Shown piece after piece: positions 29,878 through 41,800 of a stretch of 64,000 nucleotides of DNA (the first letter of the stretch is position 1; the number at the start of each line of letters is the position of its first letter). The notes beneath the pieces are model-generated. The model saw nothing but the letters and a program-made list of their open reading frames with translations. It did no database searches and had not been told where the DNA came from. Source of the DNA: Liolophura sinensis (lineage: Eukaryota; Mollusca; Polyplacophora; Chitonida; Chitonidae); assembly GCF_032854445.1 (NCBI RefSeq), contig NC_088301.1:13386281-13450280 (forward strand), in the 5' to 3' direction. A program made the translations under genes and the position numbers.

Positions 29878-32800
29878 CCATTCGTGGTGAATTTAATTGA
29901 AACATGTTCATATTTCTATATAAATTGTATTATTATTAAATCTACTGTTGTAACAGTTAAGGCACAGAATTTTGTGAAAGCAATGCCTAGAACAGATTTG
30001 AAAGGAAATGTAACTCACTCAAGAGTAACATCACAGAGTTTGTAGGAGTAGAAAATATGTAACCATACATTGCCCTATATGGTCTCTGTGGCTGGGTGCA
30101 TGCCTGATAGGGCAGCACATTGGTGGCATGGTGCTATTGTATTGGGCCTAATTAACTCTGGTTATCTAAACACTTGAGTGGCTTTCCTAACTGAGCACAG
30201 CATTGACAATAGATAGTGCTGGTCCCCTAGGGACTCCCACATACTCCTGCTGCAGGGTTTTTACCCCATTATTCCAGACAGCTCTGTCATCTTGATTCCT
30301 GGTCTATAGGATGGGTAATCTCTCAGAAAATGGAGACCCAGTCTGACTGGGGAACTGTGGAGTCAGAGTCCATATAGGCTTGAAAGTAGCAGAATACCAA
30401 GTGGATAGTGTTTACTTTAAATCAGTTCTGGATGTATTAACTCTGTGCCATGAAAACAATGTGTGTGTGTGTGCTTTAAATGTGAGTTAACCCTATTTCC
30501 TTGCAATTTTATCTGGCTGTGAAAGGGTATTCCCATAGATGACTGTGTCACTTTGCTGACAAGAGGTCTTGGGGAAGCATTGACTGCTCTTAATCTGCAC
30601 CACTGCATTAATAAAGAAAAAAGTCAACCAGGTAGCCCTAAAACACTGATGGATATATCCAGAGACTTATTTAACTGGACTGAGGAATAAGAAGCTATCT
30701 TAGACATAAAACAACTTGTGGAGGTATTCAAAATTTCAGAACTTGAACACTAGTACAGTTTTGGTAAAATATTGTTAAATCAGTTAGTCTTCACGATTCA
30801 GGGAGATAAAGCAGAGTGTCTCAACCCAGTTTATACAGTATGTGCGTCAAATGAAAATGTCGTGTAGTGTTACTGTTGTGAGACACGGGTATAATTGCTA
30901 TGAAGCTTCCTGACCTGTTTAAGAATGGCTTGTCTGTTAGTAAAAACTATGGACTGTCTGTGTATATGGTTACATGTTGATTGATCTGTCTGTGGCGGGG
31001 TGACCGGTGTATCCGTACCTGTTCAGGGAGGACACGTATAGATTCAGTTTGAATTGTACATCCACAAGTGTCATAAACTCATTCTATTAAAGAAGATGTA
31101 TTGCATGTAAGATCACTAGCCCTACTGTTGCAAGCATACTGTACACGGAGTTTGGGTTGCCTAGGGTTACAAAGTCAGCATTCAGCCATAAGGAATAATG
31201 CACATATACAAGGCATTAAACTGGATTATCATATCTTTGGCAAGCTTAGCCTTGGTAAGGTTTGCTTTGTTAACTATGGAGATTATAGAAGTAAATGTGA
31301 TGACACTTGAAGGTCTGTCAGTAGGCCTATGATGTGCATACATTACAGACCCTGTTGCCAGGGATTATCATGTGCTACATAATCCTCAGCTGGCAAATGC
31401 CCAAGATAAACTAATTTACAAGCTTGAAGGCTTCATCTAATATGGAATCCAATCTTATTAAATTGTGCATTGTAAGGTTTATGATTATACAGTCTTCTGG
31501 TTAATCCCCCTGGCTGTGTTGTGTGTGTTTTGTATTACAACAACGTCCTACAGTAATGTTATCATGAGAAAAAAGAAGGTGGTTTGGGGGGGGGGAGTAT
31601 TGTTTGTATAAAATTGCATAATCTGAGTTACAAGTTAAATTGATAGCCCCAGGGTGTTCTGTTTACTGTTGTAGCTTCAAAGACTTGTCCCTACTGCTTC
31701 ACTTCATAAAGCCTGGTGTTAGGAAGGGATGTTCATGTCAAACCATAAAAAACATGTCCTTCTTGGCCTGATACTCTTTTTGTAGTATACTTGTTCGTTG
31801 GCAGGCTCATTAGGATTGGTTTGAAAATGTAATTGGATGTAGATGTGGTTGTAAATAATGAAGTAGGACAGGCGGATATTGTGGCCAGAAAATGTTGAAA
31901 CGCTTTTGAGAGCAGGTGATTTATGGCTGTAATTGGATATTTCTGTCTTCAGCATTTGTTATATCGCAGATACCATCTGCTCCATAGGCCTATCCTAGGA
32001 AACTACTTCCCCAAGCATATGAACATTGTAGTTTATATTTCATCTCGAAGGTAACCTCAATTCTTTGCCGTTTTTATAGATGTATGCAAAGGTATAGCTA
32101 CCACAAGTTTGTTCAGTGGTGCATGGAGGTTTGCAAATGGTGTCCTGCAGGGATTCTTGCTTCATCCATATTTATTTAGATCTTTTCTGTGACAGGCTGA
32201 TAAAGATGGCCTTGCACAGTAAGGGCTCTTGAGTTTAATTCTCCAGCATATGAGCCCCTGCATATATATTCTTAAGTCTCTGAAATCTCAAAACAGCCAA
32301 GCTCAATTAGCCTGTCTAGGCGTATTGTTGACATTAGAGTCAATCTCGACCACATGTTCACTTCATTGTCAACGGCATGCATCAGATTAGCTGATAAATC
32401 TTCAAAATGCCAAATCAACATTCCCCCCCCCCCCAAACACACTTGGAGACATCCAGGTTTAGAGATTGGCTCAAATATATGTGACTTGAAATGTAAAACT
32501 AAGGTGTTTAGTGCCTGCCTCTCGTCTCCTGTATTTCAGCTTCCCATCAGCCTCCTGTAAAAGCTCTAGCAACTATTTTCTTAAGGGCATGCTTTTCCAC
32601 AGGAGTGTTTTCCTCCAGGATGGCAGTTCTGTGTTTTAAGATCCCAGCAGCGATTGTTTGTGAAATTAATCTCCCAGAAAGCTCTTCCTTTAAGTGCCTG
32701 CTGGATTACGAGTTGAAACTGAACATAGTTTCTCACTTAAAGGCTTGTCACTGGGGGGCATTGTGTGAAAATTGTAGAACTTAATGCTCCGTGGGTATAC

Positions 32801-35800
32801 ATAAGGCAGGGCGTTCTCCATTATAGAGGGTGGCAAAAGTACCTTCAGCTGGCGAGATACAGGCACAGCCAGAATTGATGGTGATTTCATTAAGATCAAG
32901 ATTTATATTGAAGCTCAGACTTGATTTCCAGATTACACTGTAAGAGGTAATGAATGTGCCCGTAGGGCTCTAGGACATCACTGTCTTAATGGTGTAAGAG
33001 GAAAAGCCATGTTTTCCTGAGGCTGAGAAGAACGTCCTGGGATTTGAGATTATAGCCAGTACTTGTTGAGAGTGGTGAATTGCGAGACCACCATATTCAT
33101 GGCCATTTCTATTGCTGAACTTTTCCTGCGTTAACACAGCTTAAGCCTGTCTATCATTATGGCTGTTCCATCCACCTGCATGACTCGCTGGCCTGTACAT
33201 TTAGACTCAGGTTTGTCATGCCAGTGCTAACTAGTTCCCAAATCTCCAAGGTTAATTACTAGGTGTGAATTCAATAATTAGACATTAACATACCTGTAGC
33301 GTGTATCTGGTTGTGGCATTTGATGGAGAAAGGTCAGTTTTGTTCGGGTGGTACTGGGCCGCTCTGGTTGTGGTCTTGGTTGTTAGCCTCATGTAGACAG
33401 AAATCTGAAGTGAGAGTTGGTGATGAAGCTGAGTAAACGCAACCCTGAGAGAAGTACGTACCAGAACAATTGACCCATTGCCTCTCCTGCCCTCCATAAT
33501 AGCAATTTTAAATGCACATGTTTAAGCATGGATTCCTGGTGTTACGAGGAAATTGCTTTTGGTCCGTGGCTCTCTCACAACCTGCCATATATACCTCCAT
33601 TTCCTAGATTAGCCAGACCTCAATTATCCTTGGCTGTAGGTGTGCATACAATGTGCCATAACTGGGTCTACAACCGGAAAAAAAAGCATATCTGACAGAT
33701 TTGATTCAATCTTGTAGGGAAAGCTGACAGCACCACTTCGTGCTTGTTTCAAGCCTTTTATGCGAACACTGGCAGCATCCAAATATATTCGTCAGTTTTT
33801 GTCTAATTACATCTTCAGTTTTGGCCAGTTTTCTGACGTCCAAACACGCTGGTATGATCAGTAGATAGAGACAAACAGACAAAAACTGATGGCAGATCTC
33901 ATGTTAGTTCATATGCGTTGCCAGGGTCCAGGGTGGCAGGTGATGAGGAAACACGGCTAATTGATAATATGTGATGAACACAACCTGTAGAAACATGCCC
34001 AGGAGCCCTCACCTCATTATTTAGGCGTCCTTAACATATTTGATTGGCTGCACCAGGATGATATATCAATGCCATTGAGATCGAGTGACAAAACAGGGGC
34101 TAAGTATCCCTCAGAGTTGTTCTATCATGTTGAATGGCAGAAATCATGGACCAGCAAACCAGTCATGAGGGTCTGGCCAGTTTAAATATGCCGGGGTTAT
34201 CTTTGTCCTAACTGCGGACCTACTCATTGGAAGTATCTAATTAGAGGGACGTTATCTTGTTCTTCTCACTAACCCTGATACGCATCAGCATGCTTACAGT
34301 TACAGACCTTACACCTGTAAGTAAGAGAGGCTACACAATTACAACTACTAGTATGTGAATAGCGACAAATCCGTCTTGAAATTTTTTCTTACAAAACCAC
34401 ATCAGACACTAGGGGATTGCTCACAGACGTCTAAGGTGTTCTTTTTGTAGAAAAACAAAACAGTGACATTTTGCCTGTACATTTTCATGATTTTCAAGCA
34501 CTTTCTGTGGTGACTGAAATCATGTATACGTGTAGTATTTCAAAGCCTTAATATATCCAATGTACATTTAGATTTTTTCAGATGCAAATCTGCATGCTAC
34601 AGCATGTTAATACCACATCCTCATGCCAATTTACAACCTTGTAGGTAACCTTGGAGATACATTTTCTAACATTAATGATCATCCTTGATTTCAGTACAAA
34701 TTACCCCCCAACTTGAATTCTTGATGTTAAACTTGCCTGTGCGCAGTATTAGTGATCATCTCCAGTAGTTAAGACTTGAAAACACAAATGCAGGCTGTTT
34801 TCTGTATTTGCTGTTTTTCAACGTCTTACAGCACCACGATTCTCACAGGTTGCGCCTGAACTATGCGATTAGAGGGAGTGTTAAACAGCGAAATCTGAGC
34901 ATATATGGTTTATAATGACACATACCCCACAGAACATGGCTGTTGACTCACCTGTCCTGAGATGCTCCTCTTGTACCTGCCAACTGTTATCATCCAGCTA
35001 TAACTGTAAGAACAGCTTCCTCCACCAAGACTTGATTGGCAGTAGCACCACTCAGTATGTGTTCAGCACACCACTGGTATCCAGGAGAAACAGCTGCCTG
35101 AAAACCGTCTACACGGTCCCCAACCACCTTCCTGTGAAATGCCAGCCTATGGGTTTGTGGCAGCCTTAAAAACCACTAAATCCCCGTGGTTATGTGTGCT
35201 TTATCGCCCTCAACTTGACAGATAGCTATGTAGACTTCAAGCTGTGTTAGTGGCCGTCTCCTCCACCCTGCCTCCAATGTCTTAGGGTCGAGCTCTGTCA
35301 GCCAGAGATAAAACCGGAGTGGTTATCCCTCCAGAGCATGGCTTCATCTTCCACTACACTTGGCTAGACATTCCATTTTCTTAAATACTCCCAAAATCGA
35401 GGGCAATCGCTGGGCAGCACATGTCTTAGAAGGCAGTACACAGGGAAATGCTCCCCTGGTGGACAAGCCGGAGATGTAATATGTTGTTAGGCTTTGCTGG
35501 GCTAAGGACCCGACTCACTGGCTGGCTGTGCCGACTTCAGTTTGGAGGAATTGACTTCTCGGCTCAATTACTGGCCATTCTATTAAAGCCCGACTTGAAT
35601 GGCAGATGTGATTGTGGAAGTTGAAGGGGTGTTAAATAGAGCAGGGCCTGTGTCTAACATATACTATTGGGGGGGGGGGGGGGTGATGAATGACTGTCAG
35701 CTTGCATGTGGTATACAGTTCTTCAGGAGGCATGTACATGTACAGCTAATTACACCCCAGCCAGCACCCTCTGATCAGTCTATGACTTGGTGTAATAAAC

Positions 35801-38800
35801 ACCTACCTGGGCAGTGGGATAAGATCACTGGCTGCCAGGTCCCTGCCACAGTCGTCCACTTACCTGTAAGTGTTTTCTTTAGCTACAGCACATGGGGGAA
35901 TGAAAATGGTGGTATTGCCTGACGACCACTCTCCAGTGAAAAATGAGACCATTGAAATTTCCAAGCTGGTAGAGTGGTCTTCCAAGGTGTGCCAAGTCTG
36001 GCGTGTCTCTCTCCGTTTTTAATGTGTGTAATTGTACACAACCATTGTCATTCAACCCTTTTGTTGAAGACAGCTCATTTAAAGGTCTGCATTTTAAGGC
36101 TCTGTTTCCAAATAGCCGGGCAACGACTGTAAGTACCCCCTCCCCCCTTTCCCTTTTTCGCTCTCCCCTGGTAATTGCTTGAGTGATATGAGGGTAAAAA
36201 AATTGCTTTGCTTTGAAGCGGTGATATTGTAGAATTGAATTTAAAGACCGGCAGGCGGGTGACATAAAAGCCCGGCCAGACAAGCACCTCAATATCCCCA
36301 TTGTAATAAGATTGGAAAGGGGGGAAATTGGAGCAGACCTTGCATGATGATAAATAGATCCATCAAAATTCTATTTTTTGTGGCACGAACTGTCATTGAG
36401 ATGGGAGTTGGGTTATCATTGGGTAGGAGATGTGAGAGCGCCTGATGACACTGGCTGTCATGCAGAGGAGCTCAGTGCACCTGATGAGCTCTGTGCTCAG
36501 CCCACACTACCCCGGTTTCTATCTCTCTACACCTCACTTGCCAAGTCCTCACATTAAACTCTTCTTGTCTAACCTTCAGTGTGAATGCCAAACGCCGTGA
36601 TCTGACAGCGGAGAATGCTTATTATCAGCTCCGTTCTTCTCTTCGTGTCAGCTCCAATCCCACCTATGTTCCATTTTTCTAAGATGCCCATATTAGATTT
36701 AAAATTTCATACCCGCTCCTCTTGTCAGTTGTAAGCTGCTTAAATGTCATAAACGATGTCCCGGTAAGCCTTTAATGAGATCATCTATAAGCATTGATTT
36801 TATTATCTTGTTGCCGACGGAAGTTTCACCACGTGTTCATGTTTAGGTGTTCGTATATACATGCACAGGTGTAGTTTGTTAGTCATTAATTCTGTGCCAA
36901 TCATCTGTACCTGTTCAGACATTTACCATTTTGCATTAACATGTTCAGGTATTGAACATATAAGAGTCCTGTCTATGAAACACTTTCGCTGTCATAGCGC
37001 CAACATTAATACAGATACAGGGTTTGCTAAATAATTCAGAGACATTTGAATGTCGTGAGCTTCAACAAGTGTCTTATTGTTCCCACTTCCTTAATTATTG
37101 TATCTAAAGTTTGACATGCAAAAATGAATTTTCAGAAGTATAGAAATGTCTCAAACTTCACAAAACACTCTTAAGTGGCCCTATGAGGTGGATGAATCAA
37201 TAACAGTCAAGAAAAACGCAAAACAGGTGAAATACATGTGTTAAGACAATCTGTTGACATCTTCATTCTTTTATTTCTATCCTGAGCTTTTGAAATTAAA
37301 GTTGTCCCTAGTATTGTTGATCAGCCTTCAAAGAGCTGTCCTAACTTAAAGTTTTGTAGTAAATGATGGAATTGTCCTGAGTGTGTGATAGTTTTTCTGT
37401 GTAGACAGAGTCTTACCTGGATGATTAATGTCAGTTTAACATCTCATACAGGATATAACTTTTGTGTAACGACCACTAAGATCCTCTTGCCAGGTGGTAG
37501 ACATAGCAGTGAACGTCACTGAGATGACAGGTGAACCACGAGTAACAGCACTGCAGCTCCTACAAAGCTGTCATAGTTCCTTTGGTTTGAACAGTTTTTT
37601 TCCGGATGTTTATGAAACGTGTTCATGCATCTATGTCACTTCTGAAGATGGGGAAAAGTGTGTATTACTGCTTAGGTTTTGACACTTTGACCTGAAATAT
37701 TGTGCTGAAAGTAAAAACCTGTTTTAACTTGGTTGATTATGAGTTAATTCACTTTTTAGTTCATGCAGAACAAGAATTCTGCACAGTTATGAATGTATTT
37801 TCCCATGATTTGAATGTTTCAGACCTTTGACATTGTTAACGTCAAACCAGTAGTATTTGTACGTAGGTGTATGTTACTTAATGAAGATACTGAAAATAAA
37901 ATGCCCAGTAATTTAATGAAAAGGGAAGACTAACTGGTTTCAGTAAATGTTTTATAAATGAAACTTTTGCATGTTAGTATGACCTAATTTGTAAGTTGTG
38001 CTTTGTGTAAACTGCAATAAGCAGTTGCATGACCTTTAAAAAGAAAAAAAAAGGACCAGCTTTGATTTCTTTATGGGAGAAGCAACACATTAATGGCAGA
38101 GACTTCACTGATTTTTCTCAGTTTAATCAAAACATTGATGGTAAGGACCAACTGGTTTCTCTGAATGTGAACCAAACATTAATGAAAGGGACCAACTGGT
38201 TTCTCTAAATGTGAACAAAACATTAATGAAAAGGTCTAACTGGCTTCTCTAAATGTGAACAAAACATGAATGAAAATGACCAGCTGGTTTCTCTAAAGGT
38301 GATCAAAACATGAGAAAGGAGCAAATGGTTTCTCTAAATTTGAACAAAATCATGACAAGCACCAACTGGTTTCTTTAACATGTCTAATGTAAACAAAATA
38401 CATTAACTTGGGGCTTTAGGAGAAATATGAAAAATTTTCACCTGCTGAAACTGTTAAACCATGATTTACCTGGGCTTATGTCAGTTCTGTGTTAACCATG
38501 TCTGTTTGTCTCTGAAGGTCACCCAGGTATGCCCATGCAGCGAATGACACCCCCAGGAAGGATGCCTGGGCCCATGAACCCAGCAGTAAGTCTTTTGTCT
38601 CTGTTTAGTATGTTTTATCAGAAACAGTAAAATTGTAAATTGTCACTTATGATATCTTGAAAAAAAGATGTTCACATGTGATTTTTTTTCTTTTTTTGCT
38701 TTTTCTACAAGTTCCTAATTCTTGCATGTCAGTTTTATGAATCATTACAAAATAGTGGTGGTGCCCACTTCAGTCCTAACTGATATCCTGTTTGAGTCAA

Positions 38801-41800
38801 TCATCTTGCATACATAAGCTTTTTCTATAAGTCACTAATTCTTATGTTTCAGGTGTATGAATCATTACAGAACTATGGTGGTATGAGAGGGCCACCTCCT
38901 AACAGTATGGGGCCTGGTGGCCCTGGTGGAATGCCCCCAATGTCAATGTAAGTGGATTTAGTCCTTAGTTCTTTGTTATCTTGGGCTTTGATTTCAGGCT
39001 TTCAGAGATCAAATTTATCTCTGTCAGAAGGCATATTTTGTCAAAATTTCAAAAGGTTGAGTCATTATTGTGACATCAGTGTGTCAGTACACATGCACTA
39101 GGTGATTACGTTATTCCCTCCTCTAATATCCTTAACCACTGCTGCATATTTGAACAATTCTTGTACAGCATTCAACACCAATCAAATAAGTAAATATACT
39201 GGTATTCTTATTAAAATGGCATTTCTGGGTTGATGTATTCTGGTATTCTATTAAACTATTGCTGAACTGATGTTTTATCTACATATTTTCACCCACTGTA
39301 TTTCTGTACTGTTCTGGTATTCTTAAAACTTATTATTTCTGCACCTCAGGCCTGGTGGACAGAGAGGACCCTGGCCCCCAACGTCATCATCAGTATGTAT
39401 TACCTCCCTTTATCCCTCTGTAATCTGTTGCATTAAGTATTGATCACCTATTCCTTATTGAATCTCTTGACATATGAAACAAAATACACATACACACATC
39501 AGTCAAAATTGTGGATAAGAAAATTTCCAGCCATCAATATTTCATGGAATTTAGAATCTGATACATATATTACATGTATGTGTAATGACCTACTGTTTCA
39601 GTGATTTTTCTTTCTGTCTATATTGTAACTAATTCATTTATGAATTTTTATATTTGTTTGTTTTCTGTTTTTTTATTAGATAAATTACTCCTCAGGATCA
39701 CCTGGAAATTATAATGTAAGTTCTGACTTTATAGCTTGAGAGTTGTCTCCCTCTTCTGGTGCTTACCACCGAGCAGTAGAGTACCAGTATACGTAAACCT
39801 CAGTCTCACTGTAGACTTTTCTTGAAGGAAAGATAACCCTCCCAATGAACAAAATCGCCATTAAATTGCAAAGTGTACCAACTCATAACTTACTATTGGT
39901 CAGTGAGTTATTTGCCTACAAGTATGAAAAAATGAATCCGTCTATTTTTTTGGACAGTGTTTGTAAATGGTCTTTCTTTGGGTATGTACTGCTCGCTAGT
40001 GTTTTCATTGCCTTTAAACATGACTGCATTCACACAGGTGAACTTTTCTCTCGCACTCCTACCTAATATATACATATACATGTTGTCTGCATGTTGACAG
40101 GGTCCTCCAGCGACAGGTGGGCCTCCGGGGACGCCCATAATGCCCAGCCCTCAAGGTCAGTTGATGACAGGTGTGCATTCCAGTTTTAATTCTCTCAGGT
40201 GTTGTGTGGACTAACAAGAATATCAAGCCATGCGTGCTGTGATGATGTATGTGTTGTTGTAGTTGAGGTGTATCAGTGGATTGGGTAAATGCCTGAAATC
40301 AACATTTAGGTAGCTGCGTAGGCAACTTTAGTATGCAGCACAGCCAGATCCTAACCATCAGTCCTACGCCTATCGTGGTCAGATGACCTGTGTATCATAT
40401 GCCCACTATACGCAGACCCTTGCCGGACCCTGATTGAACACACCGTTATCCTCCGCCTGCCGTTGGGGCAGGGTCGGCCCACAGTCCGCGACATTCATTC
40501 ACTTGCTGGAGTTTGATGTAACATCATCAGACGTACACTGTAGGCCTTGTATTATTCACCAGACTTTCTCTTTTCATTTTTACAACTTTATTACTGATTT
40601 TGAACATAACATTTGCACAGACGAGGCTGATATTTCGTGAAAGGTCATTATTTGTGCTATTCTAAAGTAACGACAGAAGTCAGATTAGAAATGCGCTAAT
40701 AGATTTCTTTTTTACCAGTTCCAAAAATCTCTGGTTTTGGTTTTTACTTTCTATGGTGTATTTTCATAATTTATACATGGATAGGTAGAGGAATATTCTC
40801 AAAATATGTTATACATTTTAAAGCTTGATTTTATGCAAAATTTAGGATATATATTTAGCCATATATTAAGACTACACATGAATGTGCTCGTCTTATAATA
40901 AACACTTTTTTGTGCTTATAAACATTAATAAACGATAGGATCAACAATTGTGAAAATGGGGATGCAATTTAGGGATTCCAGATTTAGGGATGCAATTTAG
41001 GGATTCCAGATTAACGGGAAAAATATTAACCTGCTGACCTTTATACTGGTCAGCGATTCGAATTTTATCAATTGTAGGCCTTGTGTCACATACCGATATG
41101 GCTCATTACATATACATTTTCAATTGACTCAAGACGCCCGGTACAAACTTAAATCCCCTGTAATTAAGAGAACGGTGTGTGTGGGTGGCGGACCTAAACA
41201 ATTGTGGCCCCAAACAGTAAGCTAGTAAAACTCAATTTTTTTTTGCAAAATCCGTGTGCAAGTAAATATGCTGCCAACCATCATGATGTTCATAACAGAC
41301 ATGAGAGTTTACAGGAAATCAGTCGGTATTTAGCCTTAAAACATTTAATGATTATCGGCCAACAGCCCACTGACTTGGTCAGCCGAGGGTCGGCCAACGG
41401 TCTGTGTATGATGACCGAAGGATGGCTTCATAGCTACGCATATAAAGGTGCATGGTTGACATATTGTATTCTGACCATGGGCCGACCATCAGCGTATCCT
41501 CCAGCCACAGTGGGCGTAGGATTGGTGGTTAGGATCCAGCTGTACTGTACATGGTTGACGTATTATACCCTGACCATGGGCCGACCATCAGCATAACCTC
41601 CGGCCACAATGGGCGTAGGATTGGTGGTCAGGATCCAGCTGTACTGTATTTGTTATTAAGAAATGAACTATGTGAATGTAATCATGATGATTCTGTCACA
41701 TCTCTTGATGCCATGTCCTTAAATGGATTCAATTAATTACTGTATATAATTTATGCCCAATAAATAAATAAATCAGTTTATGTTGGCATAATTTTTTTGC

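Larger units (their letters stand above)
11655..38517 (+). other. SSBP giant intron c-d (26.9 kb)
   Basis: GTAAGT...AAG. The phase-1 donor at 11655 joins the acceptor at 38517 to complete a Gly codon, so no constitutive exon is needed between them. It contains an exact 1,333-bp tandem duplication (24014-26679), an (AT)n tract (29851-29877), G15 (35669-35683) and C12 (32423-32434) runs, and a degenerate minisatellite at the 3' end. It has few SINE fragments compared with the later introns. Many TAATTA/CAATTA-type motifs are present. I saw no recognisable protein-coding gene nested on either strand. Confidence 0.85.

Noticed and set aside
34915-35169. A Cys/Ser-rich 84-codon frame as a small secreted protein
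   Set aside because: No signal peptide and no regular cysteine pattern. It lies within the SSBP intron without promoter evidence.
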